From Altererythrobacter sp. (GTDB lineage Bacteria > Pseudomonadota > Alphaproteobacteria > Sphingomonadales > Sphingomonadaceae), in contig WTKI01000246.1 of the NCBI GenBank assembly GCA_011524425.1, positions 1-11,773 of the forward strand: DNA of 11,773 nt. Reading direction: 5' to 3'. Below the pieces are notes generated by a model, which was not told the origin of the DNA, did no database searches, and saw only the letters and a list, made by a program, of their open reading frames with translations. The position numbers were made by a program, and so were the translations under genes. Below, one piece after another: positions 1 to 5,421 of this stretch. Positions within the stretch are counted from its first letter, which is position 1. Every line of letters begins with the position of its first letter.

Positions 1-455
1 CGGTGCTGTTCACAGCAGGCGCTTCGCTGGCCTATTTCGTCGTCATGCCTGTGGCCTTCAAATGGTTCCTCGGCTTTGAAGGCGATGCCGGCGGTCTTGA
101 AGTCAATGCGCTGCCATCAGCTGGCGAATATCTCAGCCTTGTCATGCAGTTCATCCTCGCATTCGGGATGAGCTTTCTTTTGCCGGTGCTGCTGTTGTTG
201 CTTAATCGGGCAGGCATAGTCCGGCGCGAACAATTGGTTGCCGCGCGGCGCTATGTGATTGTGGGCATCGTTGCTCTGGCAGCGATAGTGACGCCGCCTG
301 ATCCAGGCTCGCAGCTGATCCTCGCAGTTCCGTTGCTGCTGCTGTTCGAAGGCTCGCTGGTGCTCATGCGTTGGCAGGAACGCGGCGAGAAGCCGGAGAA
401 TGAGGCGGATACAGAGACTGTAGCAACCCCTGCTGAAGGCGAGCAGCCTTCCTAA
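1..455 (+). CDS. tatC: Sec-independent protein translocase subunit TatC, C-terminal part (5' end outside window)
   Basis: TatC is the polytopic inner-membrane subunit that recognises twin-arginine signal peptides and, with TatA and TatB, exports folded proteins to the periplasm. The visible ~150 residues hold the last membrane segments: a helix around the first 20 residues ending near a YFVVMPVAFKWF-type stretch, a second around residues 45-66, and a pair around 85-120. The signature TPPDPGSQ, followed by a hydrophobic run and FEGS, matches the conserved TPPDP-Q-LLA-P-LLYE block before the last TatC helix. A short acidic hydrophilic tail (Glu, Thr, Pro rich) ends the protein, as expected for a cytoplasmic C-terminus. 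The reading frame is open to the left edge, so the GTG at base 3 is an internal Val codon and not a start. The stop is TAA at 453-455. Upstream neighbours, probably tatA and tatB, cannot be seen. Confidence 0.95.
   Translation, partial: VLFTAGASLAYFVVMPVAFKWFLGFEGDAGGLEVNALPSAGEYLSLVMQFILAFGMSFLLPVLLLLLNRAGIVRREQLVAARRYVIVGIVALAAIVTPPDPGSQLILAVPLLLLFEGSLVLMRWQERGEKPENEADTETVATPAEGEQPS
435..451. terminator. Perfect hairpin at the tatC 3' end, possible weak bidirectional terminator
   Basis: GAAGGC (435-440) and GCCTTC (446-451) form a perfect 6-bp stem with a 5-base loop. The stem lies inside the last tatC codons, 1 base before the TAA, and directly downstream of the stop of the converging amidohydrolase gene. 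Neither strand has a T-run after the stem, so it is not a canonical intrinsic terminator. Its position between convergent genes only 3 bp apart is what makes a termination or 3'-end-protection role plausible. This is inference. Confidence 0.3.
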
Positions 456-458
456 GCG

Positions 459-2135
459 CTATTGTGAAGCGGTGCGGCGATAAACGCGCTCGCCCCCTAT
501 CCAGGTTTCCAGCACTTTCATATTGCGGATTTGCTCAGGCGAAGACAGCATCGGATCGCGGTCAACCAACACGAAATCAGCACGTTCGCCAGCGATTAGC
601 CTGCCAAAGCGGCCCTCCGCGAAACCGGCATAGGCCGCATCGCTGGAAAAACCTGCAATAGCCTGAGCTCGCGAAACGGTTTCTTGCGCAAACCAGCCTC
701 CAAACGGCTCCCCGTTGGCATCGGTCCGGCTTATTGCAACGGCAATGCCCGCAGGGACATCAGCAGGTTCAACCGGGGAATCCGACCCGAAAGCAATCCT
801 GCCGCCCGCGTTCAAAACGCTGCGCCAGGCATAAGCGCCGTTGAGGCGGTCTGGGGTCAGCCGGGCCTCTGCCATCTTGCGATCAGAGGTCTGATGCAGC
901 GGCTGAAAGCTGGCGATGGTGCCATGCTCTGCAAATCGCGAAATGTCTGCGGGATCGACGATCTGCGCATGCTCGACCCGCCAGCGCCGGTCGCCTGTAT
1001 AGGTCTCGCTCAATTCCTCGATCGCAGCTAGGACTTCTGCATTGGCAGCATCACCAATCGCATGTACGGCTGTCTGGAAACCGTCCATCGCAGCCCGGCT
1101 CATTATGTTGCGCAATTGCGCAGGGGTAAGGATCGGAATGCCCCGGTTTCCGGGGTCATCTGCATAATCTTGCTTAAGCCAGGCGCCGCGCGAACCCAGC
1201 GCTCCATCTAGATAAATCTTGATCCCGCCCATGCGCAACCGGTCCTGATACAGCCAAGGCGTAGGTGAGGGTCCGGCGATCAGCTGCATTGTTTTCAGAG
1301 AGCTAGCGTAAGACATAATCCGAAGTTTTAGTGCGCCTCTATCGCCTGCTCTGCGGAAGGTTTGCCAATCTTCGATCGATGTGCCCATGTCGGCTGCAGC
1401 GGTGATGCCTTGAGCAAGCAAAACCTCTTGCGCTTTTGATAAAGCAAGATCGCGCTCCACTGGGCGCGGTACCGGTATTGCCTTTGTGACAAGGCTTTCT
1501 GCCGCATCGACGAAGATACCGCTTGGCGTATTGCTGCCCTCTAATCGCTCAATTCTGCCGCCTGTTGGAGAGACGGCCGAGGCATCGACGCCAGCACGCT
1601 CCATCGCGAGACTGTTTGCCCATCCGGCATGGCCATCCACTCGCGTCAAATAGACCGGGCGGTCAGCAACAATTGTATCAAGCTCTGCCGCCGTCGGAAA
1701 ACGGCCCAAACCCCACTTTTCCTGATTCCAGCCGCCGCCCAAAATCCACGGGCGACCGGGATTGGCTTCAGCAAATTGCGCGATTGCCGCGAGCGCTTCT
1801 TCCAGACTCTGTGTTTGCGACAGGTCCAGCGTCAATGCTGCAAAGCCGACGCCCATCACATGCAAATGCGCGTCAATAAAGCCCGGCATCATCACGCGGC
1901 CTTTGCCATCAACTGCAAACTCTATGTCGTTAGGGCGATCTTCACCGCGCCCCAGCGTTTCGCGGACTTTGCCTTCATCATCGATGATAAGGGCAGCAAA
2001 GCGTTCGATATTGCCGTCAGCATTGATGGTCAGACCATCGACATTGTAGACCAGCGTATCCGCTAAAGCGGGGGCAGGGATGCTTGCCAGCCCAAGGGCT
2101 GCAAGAAGCGCAAGAACTGATCTTGGCAAAAGCAT
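459..2135 (-). CDS. Exported amidohydrolase family 3 protein (YtcJ-like metal-dependent hydrolase)
   Basis: This is a 558-residue metal-dependent hydrolase. Residues 1-25 form a clear signal peptide: Arg at 5, a Leu/Ala-rich core, and cleavage likely after ALA at 23-25. Family-3 hallmarks follow: a short beta domain (about 27-84), PGFIDAHLH with the metal pair H90 and H92, KIYLDGALGSRG (candidate bridging Lys), VHAIGDAAN (H358), VEHAQ (H389) and FGSDSP (D452). The C-terminus returns to the beta domain with an ADFVLVDRDP block. The set matches the YtcJ/NfdA-like subgroup, whose members cleave C-N or ester bonds in varied substrates; the substrate here cannot be read from sequence. It is the second gene of a minus-strand pair. 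The ATG at 2135 lies 2 bases after the upstream stop. A TTG at 2141 is an alternative that would overlap that stop (TTGA) and sits 5 bases from an AAAGGAA ribosome site, against 10-11 for the ATG. Both give the same signal peptide. It could be a lipid-amide or peptide-derivative hydrolase, but that is a guess. Confidence 0.9.
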   Translation of the reverse strand: MLLPRSVLALLAALGLASIPAPALADTLVYNVDGLTINADGNIERFAALIIDDEGKVRETLGRGEDRPNDIEFAVDGKGRVMMPGFIDAHLHVMGVGFAALTLDLSQTQSLEEALAAIAQFAEANPGRPWILGGGWNQEKWGLGRFPTAAELDTIVADRPVYLTRVDGHAGWANSLAMERAGVDASAVSPTGGRIERLEGSNTPSGIFVDAAESLVTKAIPVPRPVERDLALSKAQEVLLAQGITAAADMGTSIEDWQTFRRAGDRGALKLRIMSYASSLKTMQLIAGPSPTPWLYQDRLRMGGIKIYLDGALGSRGAWLKQDYADDPGNRGIPILTPAQLRNIMSRAAMDGFQTAVHAIGDAANAEVLAAIEELSETYTGDRRWRVEHAQIVDPADISRFAEHGTIASFQPLHQTSDRKMAEARLTPDRLNGAYAWRSVLNAGGRIAFGSDSPVEPADVPAGIAVAISRTDANGEPFGGWFAQETVSRAQAIAGFSSDAAYAGFAEGRFGRLIAGERADFVLVDRDPMLSSPEQIRNMKVLETWIGGERVYRRTASQ

Positions 2136-2137
2136 CG

Positions 2138-3049
2138 TCAACAGGTTCCTTTGGGCAAACGCGATATCAGTGCGCTGGTGTCTTTACGCCCACCGCCTGC
2201 GGCTTGCACGTCAGCATAGAATTGATCAACCAAAGCGCTGATGGGAGAGGAAAGGCCGAGCCGCTTCGCTTCTGCCAAAGCATAGCCTAAATCCTTGCGC
2301 ATCCAGTCTATCGCAAATCCGAAGTCGAACTCGTCTTTGACCATTGTGGGCCAGCGATTATCCATCTGCCAACTTTGCGCCGCCCCGCCGGAAATGGCTT
2401 CATAAGTCTTGTCCAAATCCAGCCCGGATGCCTGCGCTAGCCGTATGGCTTCTGACAATCCGCCCAGCACGCCGGCAATGCACATCTGGTTTGCCATCTT
2501 GGCCGTTTGTCCTGCGCCTGAGCCGCCGACATGGACAATTGCCTTGGCATAGCAATCCATGACCGGTGCCGCGCGCGCCATAGCGGCTTCGCTTCCGCCG
2601 CACATGATCGCCAACTGGCCGTTTTCTGCTCCTGCCTGCCCGCCTGAAACTGGTGCATCGACAAAAGCGATCCCGCGTGACGACGCCTCTGCTTCAATCC
2701 GGCGTGCCATGTCCGCAGAGGTTGTCGTGTGATCCACGAGCAAGCTTCCCTCTTTCATGACAGCAACAGCGCCATTATCCCCGAGCAGGACGCTTGCGAC
2801 ATCCTCGTCATTGCCGAGGCACGCGAACACGATTTCGGCTTCGCTTGCCGCTTCTGGAGCGGTTGCAAAGGTCTCGACTGCGCAGCCAGCCGTGCGCTGG
2901 TCTTCCGCCCATCTCTCGGTCTTGGAAGCTGTTCTGTTGAAAGCGCGGACGGTGTATCCCGCTTTCGCCAGATGCCCTGCCATGGGGCCTCCCATAACGC
3001 CAAGGCCTAGAAAAGCGACGGTGATATTTTCACTTTGATCGGTGTTCAT
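2138..3049 (-). CDS. NAD(P)-dependent beta-hydroxyacid dehydrogenase (3-hydroxyisobutyrate dehydrogenase family)
   Basis: This 303-residue oxidoreductase has the usual length for the 3-hydroxyisobutyrate/tartronate-semialdehyde/succinate-semialdehyde reductase family, which interconverts beta- or gamma-hydroxyacids and semialdehydes in the cytoplasm. Visible motifs are the Rossmann GLGVMG (15-20), the substrate loop DAPVSGG (131-137), and the catalytic helix GAGQTAKMANQ with K184 and N187. A DTSAL block lies near the C-terminus. After the second beta strand the sequence reads FNRT (37-40); an Asn-Arg here in place of an acidic residue suggests NADP(H), as in the plant GLYR-type enzymes (inference). 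The start at 3049 is chosen because GAGGTGG lies 4 bases or fewer upstream and the protein then begins a few residues before the Rossmann strand. A longer reading from 3115 adds 22 residues with no family counterpart. The stop (2138-2140) touches the downstream amidohydrolase start, so the two are one unit. The exact substrate is unknown; a catabolic pairing with the exported hydrolase is possible but unproven. Confidence 0.88.
   Translation of the reverse strand: MNTDQSENITVAFLGLGVMGGPMAGHLAKAGYTVRAFNRTASKTERWAEDQRTAGCAVETFATAPEAASEAEIVFACLGNDEDVASVLLGDNGAVAVMKEGSLLVDHTTTSADMARRIEAEASSRGIAFVDAPVSGGQAGAENGQLAIMCGGSEAAMARAAPVMDCYAKAIVHVGGSGAGQTAKMANQMCIAGVLGGLSEAIRLAQASGLDLDKTYEAISGGAAQSWQMDNRWPTMVKDEFDFGFAIDWMRKDLGYALAEAKRLGLSSPISALVDQFYADVQAAGGGRKDTSALISRLPKGTC
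2146..2152 (-). promoter_or_regulatory. Ribosome binding site of the amidohydrolase gene
   Basis: Read on the minus strand this is AAAGGAA, lying inside the last codons of the upstream dehydrogenase gene. It favours the TTG at 2141 by distance and the ATG at 2135 by codon strength, so the start is unresolved by two codons. Its location implies translational coupling of the pair. Confidence 0.5.
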
Positions 3050-3134
3050 GCCACCTCGGTTACCGGCAAAAGCAATCCATGCAAACATATTCACGATTGC
3101 TTCCCGCTCTCCCACGCCTTAGCACCGCGTCACT
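3050..3134. promoter_or_regulatory. Divergent promoter region between the dehydrogenase and threonine dehydratase genes
   Basis: These 85 bp separate two divergent start codons and must hold both promoters unless one lies inside a gene. Apart from the ribosome site of the minus-strand gene I see only an A+T-richer stretch around 3081-3098 (contains CATATT) that could hold a -10 element. No convincing -35/-10 pair is visible for either strand. The plus-strand side close to the ATG at 3135 lacks a purine-rich ribosome site. Confidence 0.4.
3051..3057 (-). promoter_or_regulatory. Strong ribosome binding site fixing the dehydrogenase start
   Basis: On the minus strand this reads GAGGTGG, one base before the ATG at 3049-3047, with the GAGG core 4 bases away. 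No comparable site precedes the upstream ATG at 3115 in the same frame, so this site decides the start. Confidence 0.7.
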
Positions 3135-4388
3135 ATGACTGCGAAACCGGCCACAACTGCCTCTGAGAATGCGCGCGATGCGCTGACCCTGGACCACATC
3201 CGGGAGGCTGCTGCGCGCATTGACGGCGCAGTTGTGAAGACGCCGATGATGCACTCGCAAACGCTCTCGAATATTACCGGCGCAAACATTTGGCTGAAGT
3301 TTGAAAACTTGCAGTTTACCGCCGCGTATAAGGAGCGGGGCGCGCTCAATGCCTTGCTGCAGTTGACGCCGGAGCAGCGCAAGCGCGGCGTTATTGCGGC
3401 ATCAGCGGGCAATCACAGCCAAGGTCTGAGTTATCACGGCACGCGATTGGGTGTGCCTGTGACGATTGTAATGCCGCGTACGACGCCAACTGTGAAGGTA
3501 ATGCAAACAGAGCAGGTTGGCGGCAATGTCGTGCTTGAAGGCGAGACTTTTGACGAAGCTTATGCTCATGCGCTCCGGCTTGAACTGGAGCGCGAACTTA
3601 CTTTTGTGCATCCGTTTGACGATCCGCATGTTGCCGCGGGTCAAGGCACTGTTGGTCTGGAAATGCTGGAGGCACAGCCGGAGCTTGACTGCATGGTCAT
3701 TCCGATTGGCGGCGGTGGTCTGATTTCCGGAGTTGCGACTGTCGCCAAAACTATGCGTCCTGAGATTGAAATCGTTGGCGTTCAGGCTGCGCTATTTCCG
3801 TCCATGTATGCGAAAGTCAAAGGGCTGGACATGGCTTGCGGCGGAGACACTCTGGCAGAAGGCATTGCTGTAAAAGCGCCCGGTGAATTTACATCACAGA
3901 TCGTTGAAGACCTGGTCGATGATATCGAGCTTGTCGAAGAAAAAGCGCTGGAAAAAGCGGTCTCGCTGCTGCTGCAAATCGAAAAGACTGTAGTGGAAGG
4001 GGCGGGGGCGGCAGGGCTTGCCGCAGTTCTGCAGAATCCTGAGCGTTTCAAGGGCAAGAATATCGGCTTGGTGCTGTGCGGCGGCAATATCGATACTCGC
4101 CTTCTGGCTAATGTGCTGTTGCGTGACCTGGCTCGTCAGGGACGTCTCGCTCGGCTCCGCATCACATTGCAGGATCGCCCTGGCGCGCTGTTCAAGGTCA
4201 TGCGCGAGTTTGACAATCACAACATCAATATCATCGAAATCTATCACCAGCGGATTTTTACAACTTTGCCAGCTAAAGGTCTGGTGACAGATATTGAATG
4301 CGAAGCGCGTGACCGTGACCAGTTGGAAGCTCTGGTTAAGGCCCTGAAGTCGAAAGGTTACTCGGTCGAGCTCGCAGAGCTCAACTGA
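3135..4388 (+). CDS. ilvA: Threonine dehydratase (threonine ammonia-lyase), PLP-dependent, with C-terminal ACT domain
   Basis: This 417-residue enzyme converts L-threonine (and often L-serine) to 2-oxobutyrate and ammonia, the first step toward isoleucine or a catabolic step, in the cytoplasm. The fold-type II PLP domain spans about 18-320. K66 in the YKERGALN motif is the Schiff-base lysine, SAGNHSQG (90-97) is the substrate loop, and GGGGLISG (192-199) is the phosphate-binding loop. LCGGNID is the conserved block near the end of the PLP domain. A single ACT domain follows (about 340-415), opening with a RITLQDRPGALFKV-type strand and loop, and probably senses an amino acid. The single short ACT domain resembles the TdcB-like/ACT class rather than the ~510-residue E. 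coli IlvA with a doubled regulatory domain, so the symbol is approximate. In-frame TAG at 3120-3122 rules out a much longer protein. No clear ribosome site precedes the ATG. The gene is apparently monocistronic, divergent from the dehydrogenase unit. Confidence 0.92.
   Translation: MTAKPATTASENARDALTLDHIREAAARIDGAVVKTPMMHSQTLSNITGANIWLKFENLQFTAAYKERGALNALLQLTPEQRKRGVIAASAGNHSQGLSYHGTRLGVPVTIVMPRTTPTVKVMQTEQVGGNVVLEGETFDEAYAHALRLELERELTFVHPFDDPHVAAGQGTVGLEMLEAQPELDCMVIPIGGGGLISGVATVAKTMRPEIEIVGVQAALFPSMYAKVKGLDMACGGDTLAEGIAVKAPGEFTSQIVEDLVDDIELVEEKALEKAVSLLLQIEKTVVEGAGAAGLAAVLQNPERFKGKNIGLVLCGGNIDTRLLANVLLRDLARQGRLARLRITLQDRPGALFKVMREFDNHNINIIEIYHQRIFTTLPAKGLVTDIECEARDRDQLEALVKALKSKGYSVELAELN
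4368..4382. repeat. Hairpin-capable GAGCTC repeat at the end of the dehydratase gene
   Basis: GAGCTC at 4368-4373 and again at 4377-4382 are each self-complementary and separated by GCA, so the RNA could form a 6-bp stem with a 3-base loop. It ends 3 bases before the TGA. No T-run follows. It may simply be coding sequence. Confidence 0.25.
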
Positions 4389-4418
4389 CACGTAAAATCC
4401 CGCAGTTCAGCGCGCCAG

Positions 4419-4435
4419 GCGGCTCAAATGGCCGC
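4419..4435 (+). terminator. Weak hairpin after the dehydratase gene
   Basis: GCGGC (4419-4423) and GCCGC (4431-4435) can form a 5-bp G+C stem around a 7-base loop, 31 bases after the stop codon. It is followed by GTTAATG and has no real T-run, so intrinsic termination is only tentative. Confidence 0.25.
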
Positions 4436-4449
4436 GTTAATGTGCATAA

Positions 4450-4479
4450 TAACCAAATGGTTACCATGTTTCATGGTTA
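4450..4479. repeat. Nested inverted and direct repeats (operator-like)
   Basis: TAACCA (4450-4455) and TGGTTA (4458-4463) are perfect arms around AA. CCATG (4464-4468) and CATGG (4472-4476) are perfect arms around TTT. ATGGTTA occurs at 4457-4463 and again at 4473-4479, 16 bases apart. The arrangement is typical of a binding site for a dimeric regulator. The regulator is not known. Confidence 0.5.
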
Positions 4480-4527
4480 ATAGTCTTTTACCGCGGGCTG
4501 CAAACAGGCATAAGATTGTCTTAACGC

Positions 4528-4539
4528 GCCCATCTGGGC
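4528..4539. repeat. Short perfect inverted repeat GCCCA-TC-TGGGC
   Basis: A perfect 5-bp inverted repeat with a 2-base centre, 48 bases before the bpt start. With so short a loop it is better read as a possible protein-binding site than an RNA hairpin. It could also be chance in G+C-rich DNA. Confidence 0.25.
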
Positions 4540-4568
4540 TGATTCACGATCACTGATTTAACGGCCTG

Positions 4569-4574
4569 AAAGGA
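4569..4574 (+). promoter_or_regulatory. Ribosome binding site of bpt with long spacing
   Basis: AAAGGA lies 13 bases before the GTG at 4588, longer than the usual 5-10. No other start codon in that frame fits, and the protein start at 4588 matches the conserved N-terminus of the family, so initiation may be inefficient. Confidence 0.45.
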
Positions 4575-4587
4575 CCTGACCAGCACT

Positions 4588-5421
4588 GTGACAGCTCCGA
4601 TCCGCTTTCCCCGTTTTTTCGTAACCAGCCCAGCTCCTTGCCCTTACTTGCCCGGTCGCAGTGAGCGCAAAGTGTTTACAGAGCTCAAAGGTGCGCATGC
4701 GGACCAGCTCAACGAAGCTCTGGGCCGGATCGGTTTTCGGCGCAGTCAGACGGTTGCCTATCGCCCGAGCTGCCTGGATTGCCAGGCGTGTGTGTCTGTT
4801 CGAGTGGCCGCTGAAGAATTTCAGCCGTCTAACACGCAGCGCCGCATCTTGAAGCGCAACCGCGATTTGATCGCGACAGAATGCCGTCCTTGGGCGACTG
4901 ATGAACAGTTCGCCTTACTTCAGAAATATCTCGCCGCACGTCACCCGGATGGGGGGATGGCAGCAATGGACGAGATGGACTACGCCGACATGGTAGAACA
5001 TACACCGGTATCCAGCTGCTTGGTGGAATATCGGGAGCCAACGGCAAGCGGAGAACCGGGTCAGCTTGTCGGCGCCTGTCTGACAGACCGTCAGGGTGAC
5101 GGGCTTTCGATGATCTACAGCTTCTACGACCCAGACATTGAAAAGCGGGCCGGGCTTGGTAACTATATCATTCTTGACCACATCCGCCGCGCGGCTGCTG
5201 AAGGCTTGCCCTATGTCTATCTGGGCTATTGGGTCGAAGGCTCGCAGCGTATGCAATACAAAGTACGCTTCCGGCCGCTTGAAAAACTCACGCGTGATGG
5301 CTGGGTACGTTTCACAGACGTTGAGCAACGCGATCTTATCGCAAAAGCCACTAAGCCCGGTCAAAAGCTTGAAGCCGGCAACGGTAAAGACGGGCAGCCA
5401 GCGCGTATCAAGCAAGACTGA
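4588..5421 (+). CDS. bpt: Aspartate/glutamate leucyltransferase (bacterial N-degron pathway)
   Basis: Bpt transfers leucine from Leu-tRNA to proteins with an N-terminal Asp or Glu, creating a degron read by ClpS and degraded by ClpAP. It is a soluble cytoplasmic enzyme related to eukaryotic ATE1 arginyltransferases. The 277 residues are a normal length. The N-terminal domain carries CPYLPGR (C18) and the cysteine cluster CLDCQAC (C62, C65, C68), the conserved cysteine set of this family. The C-terminal GNAT-like domain has [17 protein letters not shown] and [15 protein letters not shown] (from 211), followed by the F-P-E element. The GTG start is chosen because the following [10 protein letters not shown] matches the family N-terminus. 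It heads the bpt-tamA-tamB run; its 3' end overlaps the most likely tamA start by about 50 bases. The tail after the conserved domain is short, Lys/Gly/Asp rich and variable. Pairing with tamA/tamB has no known mechanistic reason. Confidence 0.95.
   Translation: MTAPIRFPRFFVTSPAPCPYLPGRSERKVFTELKGAHADQLNEALGRIGFRRSQTVAYRPSCLDCQACVSVRVAAEEFQPSNTQRRILKRNRDLIATECRPWATDEQFALLQKYLAARHPDGGMAAMDEMDYADMVEHTPVSSCLVEYREPTASGEPGQLVGACLTDRQGDGLSMIYSFYDPDIEKRAGLGNYIILDHIRRAAAEGLPYVYLGYWVEGSQRMQYKVRFRPLEKLTRDGWVRFTDVEQRDLIAKATKPGQKLEAGNGKDGQPARIKQD

Larger units (their letters stand above)
4389..4587 (+). promoter_or_regulatory. Non-coding spacer upstream of bpt-tamA-tamB, probable promoter and operator region
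   Basis: This is the longest gene-free stretch in the window (199 bp) and is more A+T rich than its surroundings between about 4437 and 4525. It contains a palindrome cluster at 4450-4479, four TTAA tetramers (4437, 4477, 4521, 4558), and a GCCCA/TGGGC inverted repeat at 4528-4539. CATAAT (4445-4450) resembles a -10 hexamer but lacks a good -35. A second weak candidate is TTTTAC (4486-4491) spaced 17 bases from CATAAG (4509-4514). I cannot pick a promoter with confidence. No small gene with a ribosome site was seen here. Confidence 0.5.

Noticed and set aside
3050..3115. 22-residue N-terminal extension of the dehydrogenase
   Set aside because: The strong GAGGTGG site directly before the ATG at 3049 and the usual position of the Rossmann motif near residue 15 favour the shorter protein.
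3894..4391. Antisense open frame of about 165 codons opposite the threonine dehydratase
   Set aside because: It is fully covered by a conserved PLP enzyme on the plus strand and shows no recognisable domain.
4389..4587. Possible riboswitch or attenuator in the spacer after the threonine dehydratase gene
   Set aside because: The stems seen are only 5-6 bp, with no alternating terminator/antiterminator pair, no leader peptide with regulatory codons and no T-run. An operator/promoter reading fits better.
5138..5368. Upstream in-frame extension of tamA deep inside bpt
   Set aside because: The translation of this part has no signal peptide or domain and overlaps the conserved C-terminal domain of bpt by 230 bases. 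It is best explained as chance open frame.
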